From Symbiodinium natans (Eukaryota; Sar; Dinophyceae; Suessiales; Symbiodiniaceae): 64,000 nucleotides of DNA. Shown one piece after another: positions 1 through 9,300 of this stretch. Location: contig CAJNDS010000291.1 of the NCBI GenBank assembly GCA_905221605.1, positions 897,765 to 961,764 on the forward strand, in the 5' to 3' direction. Position 1 is the stretch's first letter. Each line of letters opens with the position of its first letter. The position numbers were made by a program, and so were the translations under genes. Under the pieces are notes generated by a model. The model made no database searches. It was not told where the DNA came from and worked only from the letters and a program-made list of their open reading frames with translations.

Positions 1-887
1 TAGCAATGCTATGGTGAAGGTAAGCGCGCGCCACGCCCGAAAGCTCTGCAGCTCTCGCCGTTTTGAGTCGAGTCCAAATCACGCTCGCGCCCAGAAGCGA
101 CGACGTGGCCACAGGTTTCGGGGGTGATTGTTTCTCACGTATCAACCAAGATCACATTGTAGTAAGAGTATAGTGACGAATTAAAGTGAGTATGGAAACC
201 AAGATTTTTCCATCGTCCGACGTGACCAATCGGGCTCTCCTCGGTCCGTCGAGCGTTCTGTGACTTAATTGCGCTTTCCCGTCTGGTCCGTGAGCCGCTC
301 CGTGTCAGGGAGTTCATTTGCTCCTGGACGGCTTGGCTTCGCGCGTTCGTTCTACGGGGATTTGGGCGAGATTTGGGCTGGCTCCTGGTAAAGTGCTGAA
401 GCGTTGTCGCGTCTATTCGCTTTCATTCGCCTTTGGGCCCCTGGAGTAGTCCTGGATTGGGGAGTGAACTGAGTGAACTTGTTTCTTGCCTTGGCCAGGC
501 AGAGTAGTCCCCCAGTGCAAGCAGCAGGCGCGTCATATCACGGCCCACGTCAGATCATCTTCCAAAGGAACGCTGAATTTGCTCTTATTGATCCAAACAT
601 TGGCCTGCTAGAACACGTGGCCTTGGCAGCTCCAGCAAGAGGGAGATCCATCCCCCAGCGGGGGACCCAGCAGGGCAGAGCTCTTTGAACCTTTGAGCCT
701 TAGCAGTCCATGGGGCACTTGAGAATCTCCGACAAGCTTGCAGTAGCTGAGTAGCGGTCGCCCCGGTACCTTGCTGAGAATTGCCGAGGCAAGCGGCATG
801 CGAAAGTGCGCGGCCGTCTGCTCAGGTGCGGCTCTGCAAGAATCGGGAATTGTTGGGGGTTTCATGAAGAAGCAGAAGCTGTTCCGG
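1..887. other. 5' flank of the retrotransposon, no gene seen
   Basis: I see no protein family, RNA gene or convincing exon here. The short open frames lack family features. It is the host sequence into which the retrotransposon inserted; the host reading continues after position 13254. It could be intron or intergenic DNA. Confidence 0.5.
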
Positions 888-892
888 AGCCA
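888..892. repeat. Target site duplication, left copy (AGCCA)
   Basis: The five bases AGCCA directly before the 5' LTR are repeated exactly at 13250-13254 directly after the 3' LTR. A 5-bp duplication is the normal product of a Ty1/copia integrase and fixes the ends of the element. Confidence 0.95.
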
Positions 893-1035
893 TGTAGTTT
901 TTCATGGAGGAATTACACTCCTTTTGCGAGCTGTGCATACCATCGCTTTACCCTCGACTGTGGCTCAAGTTGCCGATAAAAAGAGGCGTACTTAACGGTT
1001 TATATGTTCCCTCATGTGCTGACCTGAAAACTTCA
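893..1035 (+). repeat. 5' long terminal repeat
   Basis: It starts TGTAGTTTTT and ends AACTTCA, giving the TG...CA ends of LTRs. It matches 13107-13249 over all 143 bp with no difference that I can see. It is short for a copia LTR. It should hold the promoter and the RNA end signals, but I recognise no TATA box. It contains TGGCTCAAG at 961-969, which matches the end of the dinoflagellate spliced leader. Confidence 0.96.
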
Positions 1036-1055
1036 GGTTATCAGCCGTAGAGTCT
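1036..1055 (+). promoter_or_regulatory. Candidate primer binding site
   Basis: Minus-strand priming should start directly after the 5' LTR. The sequence here begins GGTTATCAGCC. It resembles, but does not equal, the TGGTATCAG type used by copia elements primed with initiator Met tRNA. Position is the main evidence; the tRNA is unknown. Confidence 0.4.
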
Positions 1056-1061
1056 CACACG

Positions 1062-4000
1062 ATGGCTCTGCAGCTGCAAGATGGGACCATTGATCCCAAT
1101 GCGCAACATGATCAGACTGCAACAACCAACTACCAACAGTTCAACCAGTACCGGGTACAGCAGCAGCTGATCATCGTGCAACAAAACGAGGATGCAGAGC
1201 GAGTTCGTATCGAAGCCGAACGCAGACATGCGGAAATCCTGGACATGGCTACAAGACAGGCCCGTGCAGAAATGGGAGAACTCGAGCAACACGCTGATGC
1301 CCAACATCGTGCACGGATTGAAGTCATCAGTGACCGCATGGACTTTGTGGTTCGTGAGCTACAACAACAACTACTGGAGACCAAGGCAGCACTAAGAGGT
1401 CGAACGGCGGAGCTTGACCAAGCCGCACAGGACGCACACACACTCAGGATGCACAATCTCGAGCTTGAGGCACGAGGTAACATGGTTCTCGAATCGGAAA
1501 CTCGCCTCAGGACCCATCTCGAACAGAGTGAATTTTCCCTTGCTAACCTCAGGGTTGTGTACGATCAAAACAGGGAAACCCAACTGGAATTCTTAGGCAA
1601 CGAATTTAGAGAGCAAATGCAGTATGAAGAGAACATGTTCACATATGCCATGCATGAAGAAGAGAGTGCATGTGATGTCTTGATTCAGGAGTTGGCTGAG
1701 TCGAACCAGCGTTTGATGGTTGAACTTGATGAGGCTAAGGCAACCGCTACAGCGTCATCTAGCCTGCCGAAAGGTGGTGCCGAGCACCAGCAGGCTGTTC
1801 CCATGGCCTCAGCACCTCCACCGGGTTTGAACACTGCCGAAGCAAGCCCCCCGCAAGGGGGTGCCGCATGCGGTAATGCACATGTCACGCATGCTGATTT
1901 GCCAAATCCGTTGCAGATTCCAGAGAGCATGAAGGGTCTCTTTGAGAGACGGCCCCAGAGGTTTAATCTGGGGGCATCTACTCCTGTTTCGCAAGCCCCT
2001 AATGAAGTGCATGAAGCGATTGCAAAAGCGCTCAAGGACTTTGCTACCAAGGATGAGACGAAACCTAAGACTAAGGAAGCCGAGACAGTGAAACTTCCGG
2101 ATTTTCCCTCAGCGGAGACGTACAGATCGTGGAAGACGGCAGTGCGTGAGGCTGTTCGAGCAGCATCTGATCACCCTGATGAAGCATTTGCGTGGATTCA
2201 GCAGGTGTACGCAAAGGGTGCGTCACTAGATAGCCTCAACGATGTAGGGAAATTCCTCACGCTAGACACCAAAATCCTTGCAGCATTGTCTAGGGTGGCA
2301 AAGGGCGAGCTTGCGAGACAAATACTCAACTACAAGGAGACGGAGGCCACCTGTGGTAGAGCAGTGAGAGGTAGGCAAGTGCTGTTAATGTTTGAAGCCT
2401 ACTTTAAAACCAACGAAGAAGTTGGCTCCCTCTACTCGGTCGAAGACCTCTTGAAAGTGGCACTGATCAATGATGACCTCGCTACCTTCGTGCATAACTG
2501 GGATTCAGTGATTGCTGGACTATCGCATCCTCCAGACGAAACCACTTTGCGAGACATATTCCTCCGTGAGCTTCGCAAGTCCCATCGTTTGAAGTATGAT
2601 CTCGACATTTACGATCGGGCTCGTGAGGGGACCCCTGAGCACACCTACAAGTTCCTCATGGAAAGCATCAAGAATCTCCTCACACGAGAACGAATTAGGA
2701 AGAACAGGGACAAGATTGCTAAGGCCCATGGCGCAAAGTATGGTGCACCTGCCCCTCCTACCCCTGCGAAGCCGTCGGCGCCCGCTCCTTCGGAGCGACG
2801 ACAGCCATCCAGAGGACGTCAGGGTAGGCAGGTTTGCATGTTGTTTCAGAAGGGTAAGTGTAAGTTTGGGGAGCGTTGCAAGTATGAACACACGAAAGAC
2901 CCCAAAGCATCCTCAAGGGAGAGATCTCCCAACCGGCCTAAGTCAGGTTCTCGCGAGAGAGAGAAGAGCAACAGCAAAGATACCTCCAACATCCCATGCG
3001 TATTTTATGCCAAGGGTACTTGCAGGAATGGGGACAAATGCAAGTTCTTGCACAAGGACAAGTCCGCATCGCCCTCTGTCCCGGCCAAGGCTAAGGCACG
3101 TGCACCCTCCCCGGCTAAGCGAAGGCCGAGCCGGAAGAAGAGGACAGAAGCTAAAGCAGCTGCCTGCTGCGTGTACGCCTTAGCCGCCCGAAAGGGTGAG
3201 CCGGATGGTAGGCATGCAGACACATGGCGTCTTGATGAGAAGTCACTCACGCTGTCTAGGGAACATGTTGTTCTGAGAAACAACTATTTTATTCCCCAAA
3301 GCTGCCCCGTTCCAGCATGGAGAATCAAGTCTGTTGCGAGCATCACCATGAAGCTGAAAACCGGCGAAGAGCAAACGTTACAGTACAATTGGAAAACGTG
3401 CGACAAGCAAGCACCTCTGCCCAATTGGACGGGCGTTACGAGTTTCAAGCTGAAGCCTAAAGACATGAGTGTGTGTTTTGAAAGGCACCCTGAGATACAC
3501 CCAGTTGAAAGCGTCGGAGATGGTTGGAAATTTGTTCCCCATAAGCGCAAATGTGTGGCAAGGTTCAAAACCAATGCTGATTGCCCTATGTCCGACCCTG
3601 GTGATCTTCAGTGTGCAGTCATCATCGCACAAAATCTTGAGGCCTCAGTGTACTCGGAACTCCATGGTGAAAAGACAAAATGCAAGCATCGCTGCTGCAA
3701 GCCTGATTTCGCTTGTCGGCATTGTGCAGCAGGAAACATAATGTCAGGAACTGCCGCTCCAGCGCGCAAGGAACTTCAGAGCTTGGACATCATTGCCGAT
3801 ACGGGAAGTGAAGAGGACCTTATCAGCTCTTCGGACTTGAGAAAGTGTTTCGAAGGGGTCGGTAGAAAAGTCGACGCAACGCCAGTCAACCTTCACACGG
3901 CCAATGGCATCGTGGAGGCATCGTCCAGGACAGAAGTCGAGGTTCCGTCAATGAATGGCAGCCTGGAATTCGTGGAACTCCCGGATACCCCACCGGTTTG

Positions 4001-4232
4001 CTCTGTGGGAAAGAAGTGCATGCAGCAAGGGTACGGTTTTTACTGGCCTCCAGGGCAAGTTCCGTACTTCGTGAAGCCCGATGGCCAGAAGCTCACTTGC
4101 ACGCTACGGGGGAATGTTCCAGTGTTCAGCAGTATTGGGAATGATTCCGGACACCCAGCTGCTGTAGCGCATCGCGATGAAGGTGAACGAATGGCGCCCA
4201 CCTGCTCCTTGCAGCAGGATTTTCACGCATAA
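1062..4232 (+). CDS. Gag with two CCCH zinc fingers and aspartic protease (1056 aa)
   Basis: This frame encodes the capsid protein and protease of the retrotransposon. Residues about 20-220 are rich in Q, E, R and A in a coiled-coil pattern. Residues about 340-560 form the helical Gag region. Two zinc fingers follow at 592-610 and 646-664, each C-x7-C-x5-C-x3-H. This is the CCCH type of mRNA-binding proteins, not the CCHC knuckle of most Gag proteins. The protease catalytic triplet DTG is at residues 913-915 (3798-3806), in the setting IIADTGSEED. The Met codon lies only 26 nt after the 5' LTR. The frame stops with TAA at 4230-4232, on whose last base a GNRA hairpin begins, and overlaps the integrase frame by 46 nt. 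The product likely forms cytoplasmic particles around element RNA. Confidence 0.93.
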   Translation: MALQLQDGTIDPNAQHDQTATTNYQQFNQYRVQQQLIIVQQNEDAERVRIEAERRHAEILDMATRQARAEMGELEQHADAQHRARIEVISDRMDFVVRELQQQLLETKAALRGRTAELDQAAQDAHTLRMHNLELEARGNMVLESETRLRTHLEQSEFSLANLRVVYDQNRETQLEFLGNEFREQMQYEENMFTYAMHEEESACDVLIQELAESNQRLMVELDEAKATATASSSLPKGGAEHQQAVPMASAPPPGLNTAEASPPQGGAACGNAHVTHADLPNPLQIPESMKGLFERRPQRFNLGASTPVSQAPNEVHEAIAKALKDFATKDETKPKTKEAETVKLPDFPSAETYRSWKTAVREAVRAASDHPDEAFAWIQQVYAKGASLDSLNDVGKFLTLDTKILAALSRVAKGELARQILNYKETEATCGRAVRGRQVLLMFEAYFKTNEEVGSLYSVEDLLKVALINDDLATFVHNWDSVIAGLSHPPDETTLRDIFLRELRKSHRLKYDLDIYDRAREGTPEHTYKFLMESIKNLLTRERIRKNRDKIAKAHGAKYGAPAPPTPAKPSAPAPSERRQPSRGRQGRQVCMLFQKGKCKFGERCKYEHTKDPKASSRERSPNRPKSGSREREKSNSKDTSNIPCVFYAKGTCRNGDKCKFLHKDKSASPSVPAKAKARAPSPAKRRPSRKKRTEAKAAACCVYALAARKGEPDGRHADTWRLDEKSLTLSREHVVLRNNYFIPQSCPVPAWRIKSVASITMKLKTGEEQTLQYNWKTCDKQAPLPNWTGVTSFKLKPKDMSVCFERHPEIHPVESVGDGWKFVPHKRKCVARFKTNADCPMSDPGDLQCAVIIAQNLEASVYSELHGEKTKCKHRCCKPDFACRHCAAGNIMSGTAAPARKELQSLDIIADTGSEEDLISSSDLRKCFEGVGRKVDATPVNLHTANGIVEASSRTEVEVPSMNGSLEFVELPDTPPVCSVGKKCMQQGYGFYWPPGQVPYFVKPDGQKLTCTLRGNVPVFSSIGNDSGHPAAVAHRDEGERMAPTCSLQQDFHA
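1761..1782 (+). repeat. GNRA hairpin copy 1
   Basis: The 5' arm AGCCTGCC, loop GAAA and 3' arm GGTGG are followed by bulged T1778 and GCCG. The two inner variable pairs are wobble pairs (T-G and G-T); C1764-G1777 closes below. It is read in the gag frame as SLPKGGAE, in the low-complexity linker after the coiled coil. Confidence 0.75.
1845..1866 (+). repeat. GNRA hairpin copy 2
   Basis: The 5' arm AGCC-C-CCC, loop GCAA and 3' arm GGG-G-G are followed by bulged T1862 and GCCG. All stem pairs are C-G. It is read in the gag frame as SPPQGGAA, 63 nt after copy 1 ends. Confidence 0.8.
2781..2800 (+). other. UUCG-type hairpin in the gag linker
   Basis: CGCTCC, TTCG and GAGCG form a short stem with a UUCG tetraloop in the Pro/Ala-rich linker just before the first zinc finger. 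It differs from the GNRA family and may be chance. Confidence 0.35.
3182..3203 (+). repeat. GNRA hairpin copy 3
   Basis: The arms are AGCC-G-CCC and GGG-T-G around GAAA, with bulged A3199 and GCCG. It is read as AARKGEP, one base out of phase with copies 1 and 2. It lies between the zinc fingers and the region preceding the protease. Confidence 0.9.
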
Positions 4233-4253
4233 GCTGCCCGAAAGGGCATGCCG
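4187..4253 (+). promoter_or_regulatory. Gag to integrase frame-change zone with hairpin
   Basis: The integrase frame is open from 4187, while the gag frame ends at 4232, so a -1 change must happen within these 46 nt if the two are made as one protein. A TTTT run at 4220-4223 would let a tRNA on TTT slip back one base with full pairing. Hairpin copy 4 starts at 4232, about 9 nt after that run, a distance typical of -1 frameshift stimulators. A classic seven-base slippery site is not present. Confidence 0.5.
4232..4253 (+). repeat. GNRA hairpin copy 4, on the gag stop codon
   Basis: The arms AGCT-G-CCC and GGG-C-A enclose GAAA, with bulged T4249 and GCCG. It has a G-C pair and a T-A pair at the two variable places. 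Its first base is the last base of the gag TAA. In the integrase frame it reads SCPKGHA, the same phase as copies 1 and 2. Confidence 0.9.
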
Positions 4254-4372
4254 CAGCAGCCGGACCACTTCCAGGAGCTCCAGACGGTGTAGTCCCGGTA
4301 CCTGCGGCGGACGAGGGAGATCATCCACCATGGCTGGCAGAGATCCTAACCAAGGATCCCCCTCTTGAAGGC

Positions 4373-6379
4373 ATGAAGAAAGAGCAACTGTTGAAGGCTG
4401 GATGGGTTACTGTGAATGGTGATCCCCACGTCAAGGTTGCCCACAACCCAAAGACCTTCAGAACACCTGCACCTCGCTACCCCAAGTATCGAATTCGTTC
4501 CACCTGGGGATACAAAGATGGCGAGTGGAAGCAGCTGGAGAACAAGGTCAACATGGACGAGCTCGACGCCGTCTACGGGAAGGTACCTGAGGGTACCAAC
4601 ATGACCATCACTGTCTTTACCATGCCCGATGGCGGTGAAGATGTGCCCGATAGCGACGTTGTGGTCCACATTCCAAAGTCGAAGAAGGACGAGGCGTCTC
4701 TAAGAGCTGAAGCGGAATCCGTGCAGCATCTTTTGAGTCATCGTCCAAAGAACCCTTTCTGTCCGGTATGTCAACGAGCCAAAATGTATGCTCCGCATGC
4801 CAGAAGAAAGGGAGGGTCTAGCACTGTGCACAGCAAGGGGTTCGGTGACCACATCACCATCGACCACATCATCACGAAGGACGCCAAGGACTACGGATTC
4901 GAAGGACAAACTGTAGCACATGTTGTGAAGGATGTCTTTACGAAGTTCCGTTATGTTTACCCGGCCGACAACAAAAGTGGTGAGCAGTGTTACGAAGATT
5001 TACTGCACTTTTTCGAGGTCGATGATAATGTTAAGGTTGTTTACTCAGACAACGCTCACGAGTTCGACTACGCGGTTAAGCAACTCCAAGCTAGGCACAA
5101 CAAATCCAGGGAGTATGTGGATCAGAACAAAGCAGTGATCGAGCGTGAAATACGAACGATCTTGGAAGGTACGCGTGCCAATTTGGTACAATCTGGTTTA
5201 CCTGATCAGTTCTGGCCACTTGCATCCCAACATCATGCTATTTCTTTGAACGTTAGTAAACGTCTTGACAACGGTTTAGTGCCATGGAATCAAAGGTTCG
5301 GGAGCGACTTCCAAGGGGTCCTTGTTCCCTTTGGGGCTAAGATTTTGTACTGGGCCGACCCCAAGCAGAAGCAGCCAAAAAGGTCAAAGTTTGCGGGGAC
5401 GGGTATTGAAGGAATTTTCCTCGGGTATCATATCCAACCTGGCTTCGTCTTCAAGGAAGAGTACTTAGTTGCTCCTTTGCAGGGAATCAACGAGGCCATC
5501 GAGAATGACGACTTCAGGACTTTCAGGACCAAAAGGCTTGAACTCCTGGAAGGGAAGTTCCAGTTCCCATTGTCACAGGATCTTGAAGCTCTGGGAAACC
5601 AGAAGCCGCCCGAACTCGATGATCAACATCACAACGCCGTTGAAGAAAGAAACCCGCATCAAGAAGAAGAGGATTTCGAAGGGGGAGTGGGGCCGCTCGA
5701 TGAAGGAGATCGGCCATTAGGAGGGTCATCAAGGGACGACATTGTCTATCCTGCACGATATGATCCTCTAGATGATGTGCCCTTCTCAGTCCGTGAGAGA
5801 CTGGCACCTGCGACTCCATCATTCAAAACAAAAGACGGAATCGGCATTCCGTATGGCTATCGCTGGGATGGGGAGAGACTGATCAAGCAAAAAGGCCTTT
5901 CCTCGCTTCCGGGCGTTCAAGCTAGAGTATGGAGCAAGCTGACCGTCGAAGAAAAGCACAAAGCGCTTGCAGAACATCAAGCTTCAAAGCAAGCCAAGGT
6001 CGACGAGGACTACAACCAGGCGATAAAGCACGTTCCAGCAATGCCGGTGTTGTATGGGAAACCCGAGGACCACCGAAAGAAAATGTGTTCCCTCTACGAG
6101 TCTAAGCTCCTGGAGATTGCCCAGGACATGTACGCGGTCGTGGCCAAGATCCTGTCTGCGAAGGAGATTGAATCCAGTCCCGAAGCGCAGGCTGCCCTCG
6201 ACAAAGAGTGGAAGAAGCTTGTTGATAAGGGTTGTTGGGTAGAGAAACGAGTGAGAGAGTACGACTCCGTTGCGGCAGAAGCACGAAAAACCAATGAGAA
6301 AGTGCACTTCGAAGGAGAACGACCCGAACCGCCGTTACAAGGGTCGGTCAGTGTTTCAGGGCAACAAGGTCTTGGATGA
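4373..6379 (+). CDS. Integrase part of the copia polyprotein (668 aa from first Met, open from 4187)
   Basis: This frame inserts element cDNA into the host genome. An N-terminal zinc-binding pattern ends in CPVC at 4759-4770. The catalytic core has Asp at 4862-4864 (ITIDH), Asp at 5048-5050 (VYSDN) and Glu at 5141-5143 (VIERE), a D, D-x30-E triad. The region after it carries the dinoflagellate copia pattern around FGAKILYW and GTGIEGIFLGYH. The last part (from about 5800) belongs to the start of the reverse transcriptase unit. The first Met at 4373 is probably not the real start: the frame is open upstream to 4187 and overlaps gag in the -1 frame. It ends at TGA 6377-6379, overlapping the next frame by 137 nt. 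Confidence 0.92.
   Translation: MKKEQLLKAGWVTVNGDPHVKVAHNPKTFRTPAPRYPKYRIRSTWGYKDGEWKQLENKVNMDELDAVYGKVPEGTNMTITVFTMPDGGEDVPDSDVVVHIPKSKKDEASLRAEAESVQHLLSHRPKNPFCPVCQRAKMYAPHARRKGGSSTVHSKGFGDHITIDHIITKDAKDYGFEGQTVAHVVKDVFTKFRYVYPADNKSGEQCYEDLLHFFEVDDNVKVVYSDNAHEFDYAVKQLQARHNKSREYVDQNKAVIEREIRTILEGTRANLVQSGLPDQFWPLASQHHAISLNVSKRLDNGLVPWNQRFGSDFQGVLVPFGAKILYWADPKQKQPKRSKFAGTGIEGIFLGYHIQPGFVFKEEYLVAPLQGINEAIENDDFRTFRTKRLELLEGKFQFPLSQDLEALGNQKPPELDDQHHNAVEERNPHQEEEDFEGGVGPLDEGDRPLGGSSRDDIVYPARYDPLDDVPFSVRERLAPATPSFKTKDGIGIPYGYRWDGERLIKQKGLSSLPGVQARVWSKLTVEEKHKALAEHQASKQAKVDEDYNQAIKHVPAMPVLYGKPEDHRKKMCSLYESKLLEIAQDMYAVVAKILSAKEIESSPEAQAALDKEWKKLVDKGCWVEKRVREYDSVAAEARKTNEKVHFEGERPEPPLQGSVSVSGQQGLG
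6243..6379 (+). other. Integrase to reverse transcriptase frame-change zone
   Basis: The frame of the following polyprotein is open from 6243, just after a TAG at 6240-6242, while the preceding frame runs to 6379. Homology seems to change frame near 6300-6330, a +1 step that undoes the earlier -1. The reverse transcriptase start looks a little shorter than I expect from related elements, so a small deletion is possible. An intron or an assembly error would look the same. Confidence 0.5.
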
Positions 6380-9300
6380 GAACTCTGATCATGCTCTCTT
6401 CGCAGAGATGTCGAGCAGTCCTGCTTCTATGGAGGCGGGCAAAATATTGGATGTCTTTGGATCTCAGCCCGGCTTCTCGATTCAGCAAGCGGACGCACGA
6501 CAGGCGTATACGCAGGCTCTCTTCACTGGGGTTGAAACTTGGGTAAGGCTCCCTCGCAATAGATGGCCAAAAGGCTGGAGGTCTATGAAGGACCCGGTCG
6601 TTCCCCTGAAGTTGGCTCTTTATGGGCACCCAGATTCAGGGGGGATATGGGAACGTCATTGCGAGACTGAGCTCAAGAAGGTGGGATTCGAGCCTGTGCT
6701 CACTGACATCTGGAAGAGCGTGTTCTACAACGCCGATTTGGAGCTCTTAATGGTTATTTATGTTGACGACTTTAAACTCGCTGGACCCACGAAGAACATC
6801 CAGAAAGGCTGGGAATCTATTGCAACAGTAATAGACATGGATCCCGCTGAGGTGATTGGACGTTACTTCGGATGTCAACACATCGAGGAAAAGAACGTCA
6901 CGCTTTCCAAAGAGCACCATCCTTTTCACTATGTCTTCGAACCCGAAAATGAAACTGCAGCCCCAGCTAAGATTGCTGAGGACAGGTGGGACGTAATCCC
7001 GGAAGTCATGCTTGCAGTTCGGCACCATAGCTATCCCAGAAAGAGGTTGTATATGCCCACTGAAGAAGATGTTCAGATGTTCCCTACGATTGGACCTCAA
7101 AGATACACCTTTCAGGCTGCAGATGGGGTGACAGAAGAACACCAAGACAATATGAACATCGCTAGGGACAAATGCTTCAAACAGTGGTGGACAGGTACGA
7201 CGTACTTCGACCTCGCTGCCCGGGGGCCTGAAGAGTTCGGTCTGGCTGTTGCAGCTGCCCGAAAGGGTAAGTCGGTTCGAAACAAGGCCGAGGCAAAGAA
7301 GGAGGTCAAACAGAACAAGTTCGTTACTCTTTCAAGGGATCAGGAGGACAAGCCGGGCTCTATGACTAAACCGGTTACAAGAATCACCTGTGACATGAAG
7401 GATTTCTTGCATTCTTGTGTGGATCGCTACTGTGAATTGGCAAAGGTGGATCGTAGCTCGTTGAAGTCAGTGAGCACACCATTCCATGAACTTCGGACTG
7501 CCACTCCTATCGTCAACGAAACGGAGAAGACAGGGCGGCTCCAACCTATTGCAAGTAAGGTCCTCATGAAAATCCTGTTTGCTGCAAGAATGGCACGATG
7601 GGATCTTTTACGAGCAACCCAATCCTTGGCCTCGCGAGTCACAAAATGGAGTCCAGATTGTGATCTAGCATTACATCGTCTTGTATCGTACATCAATTCC
7701 TCTATCGACCTCACTATGAGTGGGTTTATTGGGGATTCGATACATGATTGCAGGCTCTGGCTTTTTAGCGACGCTGACTTCGCAGGTGAGTATGATTCAA
7801 AATCTACTACTGGATGTGCTCTGTTTCTGGTGGGCCCGAACACGTACTACCCCATCAATGCCTTCAGTAAGAAACAAACGTCCATAACAATGAGCTCTAC
7901 CGAGTCTGAAGTGGTGTCGGCTAATCAGGGTGTACGCGCCCAAGGTCTTCCAAGCCTCAGCCTCTGGTACTTCCTTTGGCGCGGCAAAGCCGACCGCGAG
8001 GTTGGGCCGAGGGCTGAGATGAAGTCTACGAGCAATTCTTTTGTGGCACGCATAGACCCTGAACTTGATGAGATTCGGTATGGCACTACCAGACCCGATG
8101 GCATGTCTATTGCAGATATCAATGGTTTGCACGTTCAGCTTCCCAAATGTTTTCAGATTAGGCATTTGGAAGACAACCAAGCGACCATTACTCTGCTGTT
8201 ATCAGGGCGTGCAGGTGTGCTTCGACATACAGATCGCACACAAAAGGTTAGCTTCGGATGGCTCCGTCAGCAATATGAAGAAGGACATTTTCGCCTCCTC
8301 AATGTTGACACCAGCGAGCAAGTTGCAGACGTGTTCACAAAGCCTTTTACGGAGCGAACAAAATGGATACATGCGTTGAAGCTCATTGCTCACACCTACA
8401 AGTCGGTCGACCCTCAAGCCGGAAGAAATTCCGTGTCGAAATCTGTTCCCGCTGCTCCGAAGTCGGTGTGCATTACCACAGAGCAACTGGAACACGTTGC
8501 AAAACTGCTTCGCCGAGCTGATCGCTATGATTTCGAAGATTTCGAGCAGGTCGCCGAAATGATGTACGACAACCTTCGTATGTCGAGCTCAAGACTTCGC
8601 AGTGTTGTTCGTTCCGGCACCGAGTTGGCTCCCAAATACTTCGTGTTTGGGCTGTGGACACATGGTGGGTGCTTCGGCCTAACAAAGCGTACTGGCCAAA
8701 TGTCCCAACTGTGCCGCTACATAAATGGTTTCATCCGCAAGCACGCTCCAAAGCATTTTACCTGGACTTCGTTTGTCATCAATTTTATGGGCAGGGCTGG
8801 CGTTCACAGCGACAAGTTTAATCTCAGAGGCAGCCAAAACTGGTCCTTCGGCTTCGGTCCCTATCAGGGGGGCGAGCTCTGGGTGGAGGATCCCGACCAA
8901 AGAATGGACGCTTTCACTGACAAAGACGGTAAGACCTGGCTTGGCCGTAACCTTCAAACTTGTCGAAAACCCGTGCTCCTAAACCCTCACCTTCGACATG
9001 CTGTCCAACCCTTTACAGGAAACAGGCATTCTCTCATTGCCTACTCATCAGGGGGGTGGACAAAGCTGGGTGACGATGACAAGCAACTCCTACAAGACAC
9101 TGATTTTAGGACGCCCCGGGCTCAGTTGAAACATGCGTGCGTTTGTTCATGTGCATCCCCTCACGATGAGGGGGGTAAAAATTGTCCCAAAACCACTCCC
9201 GAAACGGTCGCGTCGGTTTTGCGCGCATCGATCGGGAACGCACAAACATACACCACGTGCACAAGTGCTTCGGTTGAGCCTGCTGGACCGACTCTCTCTG

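Noticed and set aside
640-662. Possible eleventh hairpin (CCCCC, AGC, GGGGG) before the 5' LTR
   Set aside because: It lacks the AGCY head, the four-base GNRA loop and the bulge, and lies outside the element.
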